A DNA stretch of 64,000 nucleotides from Microvelia longipes (taxonomy: Eukaryota; Arthropoda; Insecta; Hemiptera; Veliidae), in NCBI GenBank assembly GCA_018340805.1, contig JACMZG010001908.1, forward strand, positions 34,226,294 to 34,290,293. The letters are read 5' to 3'. The notes below the pieces were generated by a model that was not told where the DNA came from, ran no database searches, and worked only from the letters and a program-made list of their open reading frames with translations. Each line of letters starts with the position of its first letter. The stretch's first letter is position 1. The translations under genes and the position numbers were made by a program. Shown here in pieces: positions 13,701-28,700 of the stretch.

Positions 13701-16700
13701 CATGTGTATTTAAATTAATAAATCATGAAAATATTCTATCATGCAATGCTTAAAAAACAAAATTATGAATGAATTATTGTCTAGTTATACAATATTACTG
13801 TATGGAATGATTGGAAATAAAAACAGCTAGTTTACCTATAGTCCAAGAGCCGGACCTAAAAAATGTGACTTATTTTGTAATACTTTAAACCAAATTAAAT
13901 TATGCAGAAAAAACATAGTCTGCCTGTCCAGAGTGGAGCCCTTCAAGTGATTGCGCATGCTCAAAATTTTATAAAACCGCACACAGTTCAGTTTTCCAGA
14001 AATAAGTGGTTCCCTGTGGGTCATGTGCAAAACATGAAAAGAACATTTTTAAAGGTGATAAAATGTTCCATTCGTTGTATGAAAAAATTTTATAAGCTTT
14101 AAAAAATGTTCTAATCATGTTTTGCACACTACCTAGAGGGCCACTTATTGCAAGAAAACTGGAATTTGTGCAATTTTCTAATATTTTGAGCGAGTGCATT
14201 CATATGAAGTGCTCCACTCTGAATAGGCAAACTATTATTCCTTCATAATTTAAGGTATATTTTCAGAAAAAATTGTTTGAAGTAGTACAAAATAAGTCAC
14301 ATTTATTAAACCTGGCTCTTGGGCTATTATTTTAATTGGGGGATTTATCAGGCCTCTAAAAAGTTAAACAGTGTTATAGCTCCTATCTTAATTTCTACCA
14401 TACTTGTCAAAACTTACACTTGAAGTAGACATGACTTGGGTATGTAGCCATAGCCTACTTGGGTATTGACATGATCCTAATGTTTATTTTTATTCATGAT
14501 GGAAATAAAGACTTTTGTCATGCAATGATATATCAAATATTCCTTTATCCCTAGATTCCATTCTATTGGCAACAAATATTCTCCATACTTAGACATATTT
14601 AATGCTTCCAAATGCTCTACCAAAACCTGTATTTTCAATGATTATCATACCATTCACTAGTATACTTGTGATTTATTATTTTTATAAACAAATTTTTTTA
14701 ATTAATAATTTATATTTATTTATTTATTTACTTTTTCAATATTTATATATTTTGTACTCATTATTGTTTTGTATACAGCTCACAACCTCCTTTTACCAAA
14801 ATTGCCAAATTTTATTCATAATCCTTTTTTCCTTAAGCTAGCTACCAGTTTAACATAATCTTATCTCATAATTATAGCTATACATAGATGTCACTTATCT
14901 TTAAATTGTTTTATTTTCTTTTATGATTAAATTTCTTAATTTTTAATATTTACATATTTATTTTAATGTTCGCTATTTTGTTTAAATTATATTTTCTTCT
15001 TTTACCTTTAGATATTACACTATCTTATTTTATTATTAATATTTTTTGTTTTATTTCTTTCCAAGTATTATTTTTACCTATTATTATATCTATATCATGT
15101 CCTAGTTCCCATTTTTAATATAGTATATGTACTTAACTTTTATTCACTTATATAATCACCTTTTATCTTAATTTGATGGCTGCCTCTGTAGCCGCGGTCA
15201 TATAGTATTGGACTTCGGCTCCGGAGGTCCGGGGTTCACAGCCCGGGCTATGCTCTCAGTTTTTTATGAATAGAATTTGTTGTAAAAAGATTTCGCAAAC
15301 TTTGGCTTTACTTTTTGAGCATAGTAGATGTGACCCACCTGAGGTTGTTCCCTCAAGGTGAATACCCTGAAGGGCTGAAAGGCCCTAAAACGGGCATTAT
15401 TATTATCATTATTATTATCTTAAGTTTGTGTTCTTACTTAACATATTATAATTTTTCTTTCTTTTGTAAAAACTTTTTAAGTATATTTTTTATGTTATAC
15501 ATAAAATTTTAAATTGTGCTAAATGAGCTTGTTCCATAAAAAAATCATGAAATGTTTCTGTTATAATTCAACAGGTAGATGTGATGGCGAAGGATGGTGT
15601 TTACAATTCAACCAACATCTTGGTAAAACTTTACTTATGCCTGTAGCCGAGTCTAGAACTAGTACACAGCACACATCACACACAACTTCTAAAACTTCTT
15701 CTCCTCATAGAAATCTGTGAGTATAATTGGAAAAGTTATCAAGTCACTCTTACCTGAGTCACTAGTTTGCAGGGAGCTACAATCTTGTTGAATGAACTTT
15801 ATCTTAGGCTGAAAGGATAAATAAAAAAATTGAATGAGTTTGTGCACACTTGCTAGAGGAGCTGATGAGATACGTGAGACTGGGTAAACAAGGGTGGGCC
15901 AAGTGAAACTTATGTGATTTGTGGAACTAGTAAGACTTGATGAACTAAGCATACTGTGAACTAGTATTTGGTGCTAGCTAGAGTCTAGCTGGTCTCGATG
16001 AACTGGGCACATTATGGGCTAGTCATATGTGACATTTACAGAGGATGCGGTTCCTAGTTTGTACAGTCTCTGGGGTGGATTAGTTGAAAATATTTTGGTA
16101 ATGGATCTATAATTTACCTTTCAGCTTTTCAACATTTCACCTCATTAATTGTCATTAAATTTATTATTTTTCATTACAGATTGCTAAAGAAAGGGCTTGT
16201 GTACAAAGTAGTAAAATGTGGAGTGTCGGGTCACAATGTCAGGAAGTCACCCAGTCTAAAAGCACCTGCTGTTGGCACTCTTACTCATGGATATCAAGTC
16301 TCTATTACTGATCTGGTAAAATGTTTCATTTTATTCTCATTATAATCTGTTCTAGGGCTATTTGACTAAGCTTATTGATCATTTTATAAAAAATTACTGA
16401 GAGCCAGTATATTATTGTGGCTTTCCTGTCTAGATTTAGACTGTAAGTATAATTGGAACCAATCATTTAACTGATAAATTAATGAATAAACATGCCATAG
16501 ATAGTATAGAATAATGTGAACCCTTTAATTACGTAAATTAGTTTTGTGTTCTAGATTTGCTTAAAGTAGATTTATCTTAAGGTATAAATGTTATTTATAT
16601 ACTTTATCTCTATCTGACAATATGAAATTGTATTTATTTTTCAGGTGGTTAATAAAGATGGAACATGGTTACAACTAGATAAAGAAACTTTAAATAAATG

Positions 16701-19700
16701 TTTATTTAATTGGGACGGGGAAGGCTGGTGTTTGGCTATGGACAGCTCTAATGTGTACCTCAGACCTGACCAAGATAAAAGTATGTTTTTTAATTTTAGT
16801 TTTTATTTTATTAACTATGCATAAAGTAAATGCTCCTTATTTTCAAAAGGAGTATTTATTTTGTGTGTAATTAATAAATGTTCTATTTGATCCTTATGTT
16901 TGGAAGATAAATAGATATCAACTATTATAAAAACAACATTTTCTAGATATTAAGATTTATAGAACAGAGAGTAGGATATAATTAGTAGTACAGCTATTAG
17001 TGTGTTTGCTATCTTAGCTGATTTCACAACTCCATAAGTTTAATTAATTATCTTTTTATCAAACCCTTCATATAGTTACAGGTTTGAAAAACGAGAGGGT
17101 TAACTGGCGGGTTTCTTAAATCATGGCTACCAACTTGAGGAATTTAGGATAGCTGTCTATTATGATTTTTATCAGTGTAATCTGTGCTTTTTTGTTTGTT
17201 TAGCGACTTTTGATTCCACTAGTGATGGTGTTCAGGGTCAAAAGAAGAAAGCTTATGATTTTGGTACCAATAACAGTGGTAGTGTTCAGGCTGTCCAGCA
17301 AGGAATACAATCAGCAACAGGTGGCTGGGCTGATCAAGGTTCATTTATACCATTGGTGACGAGACCCACATCTCCTAGTGCTACCCCTTTCGTTTTTGGA
17401 TCTACTTCACACCAAGGTTTCATTTATTTTATATTATTTGGAGCAAATTTTTGTGGTAATTTTTTACTCTTCTTCATTTATACTGTAGGTATATTAGAAA
17501 TGTATTGTGTTTGCACCAAAAATTCAAAACTAGGATTTCACCTGAATCGATCATTTTAGATGTTTTTAAGACCTCCTGGTGTGTGTGTCTGTTATTATTG
17601 TAGCTCAGAGTGTGTTAATGCTTGAGAACTGAAACTTGGTTCAAAAATCAATCTTAAGGTATAGTTGTGCTATCTGTATTTTTTTTTATAATGTATAACC
17701 ATCATTAATGATTTTGCCAAAACCTTGTAAATTCATAAAACACAAAATAATTATCGGATCAATGTGAAATTGGTCACATGAATAGCACTATGTACCGACG
17801 TTCATCTAATTATCTACATAAGTTCAATTTTTATCTAACAACATGTATAGGGTTTTTAGAAAATCCAAAAATAATCCAATTGAGCTGAATTTTGTTACAA
17901 GTGTATTCCTTCATTTTAAAATGCCCTTTATACCTAAAATTTTTGTTGTATCACTACTGTTAAGCAGCATCAAGTGGGTCAGAACCTGGATGGTTGACTA
18001 CTGGTAATAAAACAGATGTTTTAAAGTCCGAAGAGGAACTGCAACATAAATTTGGTTATATTCAAATTTAGACGAGTGAAGCCAGTCCGAAGTGCTGAGG
18101 GTGTGCGTTGGAATTCCTACACAGTGAGGAAAAGTTCTGATGTACCCTGTACCTGATTTTTCATCTTCAGGGGACATTTAAAATTAGCATCCCACTATTA
18201 ACTTTTTGATGGCTCATTATTTTAAGATGACAAATAAAACAAGTGGCTTTTGGCCTTGTTGGCTGCTCCGTGGTCCCATGGCTTTTTTCCTGTCAGAGTT
18301 TAACGTGTTATTAGTTTTGTAAGTAGCTACTACTACGGTAATAGAGAATATCCAAATATATTACTGTAAATGTACGACTGTGATTTCCTTACTTAGAATT
18401 GTGTATGTCAATCTAAGAAATTGAAACTAATGCTGATAATTAAATTCGATTTTTTTCTTTACTTTATATAGTAGTATAGATGTTTTAAATTTTAGTTCAA
18501 TATATTCCTCTATGGCTCAATTTAATAACATCCTCAAAGTTTAGTAAATTGATGAAATTTTTGCTATAATTATTGAGGTTTAATGTGTCATAATAAATAA
18601 TAAAGTTAAAGAAATTTTTAGGTTAATTTTTGTACAAAGTTTAATTTTGATCTGAAAAAGCATTTAATAGTTGTATCCCATAGAATTTCAAATTCAAATT
18701 TAAAAAAATACTTTATTTCTTTTTAGAAACTTCAGAATTCCCCAAAACAGTTTTTTTAAATTATAATAAATTCATTAACTATAATAAATTTATGACTTGT
18801 ATTGAAACAAAATCTCATGTGCGTCAATGAATAAAACAAATAGTTTTAACTATGTTACTCTATGATATGTTCGAATGTGTATATTTTTGGCCAAGTTATT
18901 CCTCCCTTATCTAATTAGTTCATTTTCCCTTCGGAAATTCATACTTTTCAAGGAAGATTTGTCCATATAACCAAAATTTGTGTCATTTTATTTCTTGACA
19001 GCTGTTTCAAAATGTTTTACTGTGTGAGGTTTAAATTTTCTGTTGTTAAAGTTTTTGTTACAGCAGTCTTTGTTTTGAAGCGAAATAACATTTTATTTAT
19101 GATGACTGCCTTCTTCTTAAAAAATTAAATTTGTACTTATTTTCGCCTATTGGCAAACTCCTTTCAGTTGTAACCTGTATTTATTATACCAATTTATCTT
19201 CTCACTATTTATCAAACTATCTTTGTTTCACATGTATCAGTTTTCACTTAAGTATACTTTGACCAATTTATCAAAGAAAATTATTAATAACTATTTCTAG
19301 GACTGCATTGTTAATTAAAAGAAATCTACCTTAAAAGAAATTATGGTTAGTTTTGTAATTTTAATTTAAATTTGAATTTTTCAGCTCATGTTCGAGATGA
19401 AATGAGATCAGTTCTCAGAGATCCACCTAAATCTCCAGCTGTTAGTAAGTGGATTAAATCAGAAGATACAACCGAGAAAAAATCCAAGTAATTAATAAAA
19501 TTGTCTTGTTTGTATTAATTTGATCTTATAAATTATTATGTTATATTTGTTATTGTTCCTTATTGTGTTGTATTATTTGATTTAAGTCTAAAAAATTAGT
19601 CATAAGAAAGTCTAAATTAAGCCTAATATTAATTACTTTTACTGTAGCTCATATAAAATTATTTATTTGCTTCTAGTGTTTTATCAATGATGTGCTTTTT

Positions 19701-22700
19701 TTAATTAATTTCATTAAAAAATAATATTTCCAATAAAGAACTTGATAAAAAAAAATTATACTTGATTGAATTTTAGTTAATTATTTGGTTGTTGATAACT
19801 GTACTTGCAGGGATGGCAGTAGTGTTGAAAGTATAAAAGAAAGCACAAATGGTAATGGTACTCCGCCTGACACTCCTAGGAAAACTTCAAGGAGTTCCAG
19901 TCCTCAGGTTTCAACTTCCAGTCCTCTACCTATACCAGGTCAGTTGGAGGAACCTCCACAACATCTTTTTACTTCTTGGTTTGCCTCCAATAACTTATTT
20001 AATTAACCCCTTACTTAGGCCCCCATTCATTGAAATTTTCCTGACCCATTCCTTAAGGCATTGGTTCTCAAAAGTTGGTTTGCAGACCACTGCTGGTCCT
20101 GAAGGAGGTTTCAAGTAGTCTACAAAACATTTTTAGGTGTCTTAAAAATCAAAATACAATAATAAATAAAAGTAATGTATAAGAATAATAGAATTTGTTT
20201 GGTTACTTGGTAAACTCTTTACTCATAAGAAGAATCCCTATAATATAATCCAAGGATCCTTTCTTGGATTTTTACATTTTTAAGTCATATTTTAGCACTA
20301 ACTTATTTTTTAAAGATGGTTCTATGACTTTGGTACAGAATGAAGTCTGTAAAATATCAGTTTAATTTTGAAAAAATAAACGTTTATTTTCATATGCTTG
20401 TTAGAGCCAGGCATAGGCGACCATGAAAGTTCCGAATAAGCTTATTGATTATATTTTAAATTAAATCTTTTTCAATTCAAAGATTCATGGTCACTGGGAG
20501 CATATATAGTCCGTCAAATTATTTTGATTTTGTCAATTTAAATTTAAGCAAGACTAAATAAATAATAAATAAATAAATAATATTTTATTTCACATAATAT
20601 ACATTTCTGTAAATTGTAAAAAGTCAAAACAAAAAATTTATTAGTTACAATTAAAATTTATGGATTGAAATTCTTCCACACTGTACAAGGGATTTTTTAA
20701 AAGATTAATTTTTACTAATTTGTCAAATCTATTTTCTTCAAGGGCTCTTATATTTTCAGGTCATAAGTTATACAGCTTTAGCCCTGCTTGAATTGAATTA
20801 TATTTAGCTGTTCTTGTCAGTCTGTATTAGTTAAGTACTATATGATTTGTCTGCCTTGTATAGTGAGAATGAATGTTCTCTACTTTAGTTAGACTTGATC
20901 TAATACTATAAATGTAATTTAAAAGCTGATAGCAGTATAAAGAATAAAAAGTAAGAATTTCATGAGTCTAAAAAAATTGTTTACAAGATGTTTTGTTGGG
21001 TAGATTTAAGATAACCCTGTAATTGAGGGGGGGGGGGGGCTCCATGGGTTGGGAACACCTGCCTTAAGGAATGAGTGGGGAAAATATCTTTGATTATGGG
21101 CCTTAGTGTTTAACTCTAAATACTTGATAGTGTCAGAGAAATGAAAACATATATTTTGTTTTAGGTTCTGGATGTAAGAATGCTAATACACAAGATAGTA
21201 TTAGTAGCAGTCCTCTAGCATACTATGGTTCATCTAACAAGAGTGCACCTCATTCTGCTCCTGCAGGTAATTCATATTATGATTGCAAGTTTATTAAATA
21301 ATAAGAGAATAGATGTGTGTATTGTATAATACAATAATATATGTTTTGACCACAATTATGTAGTCAAAAATATTTTATTAGATAAACAATCAAATGTTAC
21401 CCCTAATCTTAAAGCAAGAAAGGGGGTTTATTAACTTTACATTATATTACTTTTGCCTTACTTACTCACTGGTTGTGGCAATACAGTCCTCGGCAATACC
21501 TTCCAGTCAATTCTTTTAAACTACATTGTCTAGTTACCTAACAAAATTGTGGGCATTTAAATACTTGGAAAACGAACTCGGTACCTTTTAGTGCTAGGCA
21601 CCAAATAATAAAACAAGTTTTAGTGTTAGGTATTTACTTTTAAAAATTAGAGCATTGAAAGTTAGAGCATACCACAGTAATAGCTATTTTGGAAACTGTA
21701 TTAAATCCTATGAATATTGATAATAGTTTTTCATCAAGCTGTTGTTTTACATACGAGGTGTGTTCAAAAAGTATCGCGAATTTTAAATTTTCGCGGGTTA
21801 CATATATTACGAATTTCAATTTTTTTGTGGCGTTATGTTGGTACTCATGTCTCTCACTTATGCCGACAACCTCGGCCATTTTGAAATGTTCACTTAATTT
21901 TTGACAGCTGCTTTGCTTGCACGTGTTTTGGATAGTCTTCGATTTTTACCTATTCAAAAAAATAGATCAATGTATCAAATTTTGTGTGAAAAACGAAATT
22001 AAGTGCGCGGATGCATTCCGAATGTTGACGACCCAAATTTGCTCCAGAGGGTCATAACTGGTGACGAATCGTGGGTTTATGGTTATGACGTGGAAACCAA
22101 AGCTCAATCATCTCAATGGAAGCTTCCGCACGAACCAAGACCGAAAAAAGCGCACCAAGTTCGGTCGAATGTGAAAGCTTTGATGACAGTTTTCTTCGAT
22201 TGCAGGGGCGTGGTGCATCATGAGTTCTTGTCACAGGGTAGAACGGTCAATAAGGAATATTACCTGCAAGTTATGCGCAATTTGCGCGAAGCAATCCGCC
22301 AGAAACGCCCGGATTTGTGGAAGAACAAAAATTGGCTTTTGCACCACGATAACGCCCCTGCTCACACATCGTTGCTTGTGCGCGACTTTTTGGTCAAAAA
22401 CAACACACTAATGATGCCGCAGCCACCGTATTCCCCAGATCTGGCCCCCTGTGACTTTTTCTTGTTCCCTAAACTGAAGAGGCCCATGAAAGGATGACGT
22501 TATGCTACGCTTGACGAGATAAAGACGGCATTGATAAAAAAAAATTATTTTTTGAAGTGCTTCGAAGATTGGAAAAACCGTTGGCAGAAGTGTATAATAT
22601 CTCATGGGGATTAGTTTGAAGGGGACAAAATAGATATTCATGAATAAATAAATAATTTTTGAAAAAACACAAAATTCGCGATACTTTTTGAACACACCTC

Positions 22701-25700
22701 GTATATCATAAATTGTCTAGCATATATCAAAATTGTGACAAATTTAAAAATTGTCTTATTTGTGAATATGAACACTAAATCAATGATTTGTGTTAAACAA
22801 AAGCTTAAAACCAACTTGATCATATTAGTATTAAGTTCCTTAAGATTCAATGCAATTTTTTAAACTAGGGAATATTTTGGTATAATCCTACAAATAAGTT
22901 ACCAAACTGGTAACAAAATGACCAAATTTGAGTTATAGTCACAAAAGAATATAGGTAATTTGAACTTGCAGGAGTAAATTATCTGTGGGTTGAGAACATT
23001 TTCAAATTTATAGGATCTTGTTTTCCTCTAATTTTTAAGGATTTAATATTAGTCCATCTAAAATGTTTTACTCTGTATAAAGTAATTATATTCTGTTTTT
23101 TTATTTAATTACTAAATGTAAGATTAATTACTACAGTGTAAGATTCTGTTTTTAAACATTTTTATTTAATTTACTCTTCAGATGTGAGTTTTTGATACAA
23201 CCATTCACTAGTGTTAACTGTAAGTTATTGGTTTTCACTTTTGTACCTATATATTCAGTCAAATTTATCCCTGCCAATGAAATGTATTTTAAAAACATTA
23301 ATGTATTTTTTATGAAATGTATTTTAACCCTTTGGCTGCGGGGGTATTGGAATGCAGTTTGGTCCCTTGTTGCGGGACCCGCCAGAAGAAAAACTTTCCC
23401 CTGTTGCTGAGGCTTTTTTTCCTTAAAGAACACAACTTTAACTTGGCCTAGGTTTCCCTTACATAATATTTATGTTCTACTGATTGTTTTATATTGTCTT
23501 ATCCAAATTCTTTTTTGCTCTTATCCAAAAAAATTTTATTTATTTGAGTATAAACTGATTGTTAAAAATAAATATAATCATGGTTTTTGTATTTAAAAAG
23601 TAATGCTATTCTATTATTATGTAATAATTGTTAAAATTTAATATGTTTAACTGATTTATATAATCATAATATTGATGAAGATAATGGTTGACATTTATAT
23701 TAAAGTCGCGTTTGCCGACGACATTTCTGCAGCTTTCGTATACATCTTAATCATTTTTCTCATTGATTTTACGACTTGACATGTAAATTAACCCTGTGTA
23801 AATATAACTGTCAACTTGTAAATGTTAAATAACAATTTGAAAAAAAAAAATAATAATATTTATTTTCAACCTAAAGTTTATACTCAAATAAAAAAGTTTC
23901 TTACTCAAGCAAAATAATTATCATACAAGTTTGGGCAATTTTTTATAAAATTGAAGTATATATGAAATGGAAGTCGCTTTAAAATTATACTCAAATTTTG
24001 ATCAAAGACAGGTCCACTTATGCGCCGATCACAGTAAAAAATTATACATAACAATCCATCCATCATCAGAAAACCATTTATCAAGTAATTTTTGATATAA
24101 TCATTTAACTATACAAGTGAGGACAGATAATCAATTGACAGTTGCCCAGTGTGGTTTCAATGTTTTCCTGAGACTAGATGAAATATTTTAGTAAAATATT
24201 TTATCTCTCTTTTTTTCTTACCGTGTTAAAAAATAAGTTCAATGTCGCTACTTTGTCGGTACTGATTTTAGTAAAGAGGTGTCATAAATATGTCAATCAA
24301 AGGGTTGTAGGAGAAGAGATAAGAAAGGTTCAAATGCCAAGAGCGAAAAGGATGCGTGCCGTGGTCCATGACTCATATCATTCTTTTACATTTTTAGATA
24401 AAGAGATGACACTACTGCCATCTATCAGTGACATGAGAAGTTAGCTAACACCCCAAATAACCAATAGATGTCGCTACAAGTTCAAAGAATACTCATAGCA
24501 CTAAGCACATCATCATAAAAAAAAATACGGCATACACCATCATTCGCAACACGCGAAAGTTTTTCTGATGAAGGCATATGCCATCATTAGCATCCAAAGG
24601 GTTAAATGCAATTTTTTTTTACATTTTGTGGAGAGACTGTCGTTTTATTTATTTATTTAAAATGTATTTTAAAAACAATGGTGATAGTATACCAAGTTGT
24701 GGTCTCCTTATTTGTATTAAATGTTATATTGCATTAATTAATACCTTTTTTAAATTGTTTCCTTAAGTTTTGGAATGTTTGTTTTTGTTATGTTAGTTGG
24801 AGGAGGGGAAGGAGTTATCAGGGCTACAAACAGAGCAGTGAAATTAGCCCACTCTGCAGAGAGTGATACATCAGCACTGTCTATATCCAGCTTGACCCTA
24901 GATAGTCCCCAGCCTAGCAGTCTATCTTCCACACCCTCTACTCCTAGGAAAAATACAAATGAACAGGTATACACTCAGCCAAATAAGAAAAAGACTAATT
25001 TTAGTACCCAGAACTTCTATCGATTTTTGTTATACACTTAATTACAAATTGAGCAATTTGTGCTTTAATTTTGTAAAAACATATGTATAATTTTCTGGCA
25101 GTACTTGGATGGATGACTATGTTTGTCATCTAGTCATGGGGTTTGTTTCAAACCGGAGTTTTATTTCAATTTTATTGTCTGTCTCTAAAAAGAAAATCTG
25201 ACAGCATATGTGTTATTTATTTTTAATGACCTTGTTTGTTCTAAATGTTTATTGAGTTTGGTCTCCATCCTTCTTCTTCTTCCAGATCAGATATTTACTT
25301 TTGTCACTTTGTCCATTTATTTTTAACTTTACTCAAAAAAAGAATTGCATTTAATTTGAATTAAATTTAGGCTGAAGTTGAAAGCTAGGTATGAAATATT
25401 TCTAAAATTATAATAATCTCCTAGAGAGATTGATCAAGTTTTTTTTGTTTTCCCTGCTATCAGTGCCTTTTTTAAATGTACTCCTGTTGAAGGGCCGTGT
25501 ATTGTTAATTTTTCCTTTCTTTTTACATGGTTTAACAAAAATATTGGTTTCTTTGTAATTCCTTATATGTTTTCTATTTATTCTTTCCTCTTATAAAACT
25601 CTATGAATACTTCCAATATGTGATATGGTCAACTCTAGAAATATGTTTCATTGAATAGACTAATGTTTATATTTTATCCTTAATTTGACCACTCTAAACA

Positions 25701-28700
25701 TCTGTTGGTTATTATATTCATGTAAGTATTCCTGGGGAATATAATGACGTATATGAGTGTTCAGATCCTTATGATGTCAGGTTTTTTATTTATTTGTTTG
25801 GTTTAATAACATTTTGCATACATATTATATATTAAAATATAATTTTTAAATATTTTATTACTATGATTTTTTTTTAATTTGATAGGCAAATTTAATAGAT
25901 TTAGATGTGGGAGGTAATAGATGGCAACAAACAGGCACTCAGACATCCCCACCTTTACCTGCTACTAGTTCTGCTAGCACTGCTCTTCCAGTAGAACAAA
26001 CAAATGCAACTAATGTGCAACAGGTAGTTCAGAATGCTACTCAGAGTGTTGTTCAGGTGCAGGCCGATAAACCTCAGGCTTCTCACCAAACTACATCAGC
26101 TCCAGCTGTGACATTAATCAAGCCACCTAGGTATTTTCTTAGTGCTTTTTCTAAAAAATCAAGTAAAATTTTGGTACCAGATTTTTAGAGTGTTCAACTA
26201 TGTATTTTCTCTGTATACCTGTTGTAATGGGCTATGAAAATTAATAATCACCGGAAAATATATATTACAAAAATAAAACAAGCAGCCAAGCATAGATCTT
26301 TTCTTGAGAGTAAAACTCCCAATCCCCAAAAAAATTCTACCAGGATTTGTATTATGTCTTTTGTTTATTATTTTATCATTTAATGTCATCTGTCAGTGTT
26401 GTCATGGTAATAAGTTTGTTATGACTTTAAAAATATAAAGAAATACAGTCAGTTCTTGTTATACCATTAATGAAGACGTTTTTTATTTACTTTAATGTAA
26501 TTAATACATAATAAATCTGGCGACGAGGATTAAAACTTCGCACCATGGAACAACAACAGCTCAACTCTTTGATCGGAGCATTAACCAGCTTGGTTGCATC
26601 TCTACAACAAGCACCAGGTAATAATCAAAATACTTCTGTTAAAGAACAATTAAAAACTCAATCTATACAATTTGAAAAGTATGATGAAACTGTAGAGAGC
26701 TTTGAAAACTATATTTTACGTTTAGAAAACTATTTTAAACTTAAAGGTTTGACTAATAATAACAAAGATACAGATGAAGCTAAAGTTATGGTTTTAATAA
26801 ATTGCCTTGGAGGTAAATATTTTCAACTGTTAACAAATCTCACATCACCGGATACACCGGATAGTAAAACATATGGAGAACTAACAAAACTCTTAAAAGA
26901 CCATCTAGCTCCTAAAATCAACATATTAGCGCTACAACATAAGTTCCTATCTAGAAAGCAAAAACCGGATGAACAAATAAATCAATATGTTACCGAATTG
27001 AAAGAACTGATCAAACCATGTCAGTTCAAGGCTAAATGTGAACAGAAAGATTGCTCTGTTTCTATGATGAACCAACTCTTAAGAGCTCAGTTTATACGGG
27101 GACTGCTCGATACAGACATACGTCAAGCTATTTTGCAGTGTGCAGAAATAGACTTTGAAAAAGCTCAGAAACTAGCGCTAGCTATCGAAAGCTCTAAAGT
27201 ACAGAACTCAGAAACGTTCAATGAGAACCCAAGTACAAGTAGAGATGTTTATAAGCTCTACCAAAATTCGAGATCTCGATCTAGGTCTAACTCTTCTCGT
27301 GCTACTTCTTGGACAACACAAAGCAGCCCTCAGCAATCGCCTAATCTGATTAGAAAATTAGGGTTGCACGGCCTCTGCTTACACTGCGGCCGGACTTCTC
27401 ATCGTACTATAGACTGTCAGGTAAAGGATAAGCTGTACTGCTCTAGCTGTTCAAAACGCCGACATGTGTCAAAAGTATGTATCACGACTCTTAAAAAACA
27501 GCTTAGTCGAAATGTGCGGAACATAGACCATGACTCCGACTCTGATACACCATCAGTCACCTCTGAAGATGAAATTCATAATGTTATTGACATTTTTACA
27601 GAATCAATTACACATAAGTATGAACCAAAAATGATGATAGAAGTACAATTAAAGAAGAAAAACTTTTCTTTTGAATGTGATACGGGTAGTCCTATAACTA
27701 TTATTGGTAAGACAGATTTTGATAAGTTACAACTCAATACACTGTTAGAGCCAACTCCATTACAACTCAGATCGTACACAGGGCACATTTTTAAACCCTT
27801 AGGATACATAAAAGTCCCTATAACATTTAAGAATATACACATTACAGGAGACTTATACGTAGTACCTACAAATAGTAGTCCTATTATGGGCCGTAATTGG
27901 ATAAGAGCTTTGAACATAAATATACAAGACATTTCACACATTAAGAAAACAAACATACAACAATCAAACACACAACCCACACATGCACCGTTATCAATTG
28001 AGCAAGTAATAAATGAATATGAAGATGTGTTTACACCAAAAGTTGGGAAGTTACCTGATTATCTCGGATCGTTACGCCTAAAGCAGGATGCGAAACCAGT
28101 TTATATCAAACCTAGGCCAGTCCCCTATGCATTAATTGAAAAAGTGGAGGAAGAACTCGATCGCTTAGAAGCTGAAAAGATAATTGAGAAGACAGATCAA
28201 GCAGAATGGGGGACTCCACTAGTAATAGTCCCAAAGAGTGATGGGAAATCAGTCCGCATTTGTGCCGATTACAAAACAACAGTTAACCCGCAACTTCATG
28301 ATAATCGTTACCCAATACCAAAGATAGACGACATTTTTCCTAAAATGAGAAACGGAAAATTCTTCTGTACTTTAGATGTATATAAGGCCTACTTACATTT
28401 ACAGATGGATGAAGACAGCTCAAAAATACAAGCCATATCGACACATCGAGGGTCATACCTTACTAAGAGACTATTTTTTGGTATTAAAACAGCACCAAAT
28501 GAATTTCATAGGGTGATGGATCAGGTATTGGCAGGATTAGATGTGTTGCCGCATACTTCGATGATATTATCGTGCAAGGCTCTACTAGAGAAGAGTGTAT
28601 GAAACGATTACTACAAGTGTTACAGCGATTAAGAAAACGATTTACACCTCAACAAAGACAAATGTAAATTTTTCCAGAAAAAAATAAAATATCTCGGACA

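Noticed and set aside
22052..22234. Minus-strand frame in mariner
   Set aside because: Antisense shadow of the transposase.
23152..23433. Minus-strand 93-codon frame at the piggyBac-like left end
   Set aside because: No transposase motif; it straddles the element boundary.
25099..25121. cagtacttggatggatgacta resembles the 5S rRNA box C region
   Set aside because: Only about 21 bases, no box A and no flanking similarity to the dispersed family; probably chance.
27576..27980. Minus-strand 134-codon frame inside gypsy
   Set aside because: Antisense shadow of the protease region of the gypsy polyprotein; hydrophobic by codon mirroring only.
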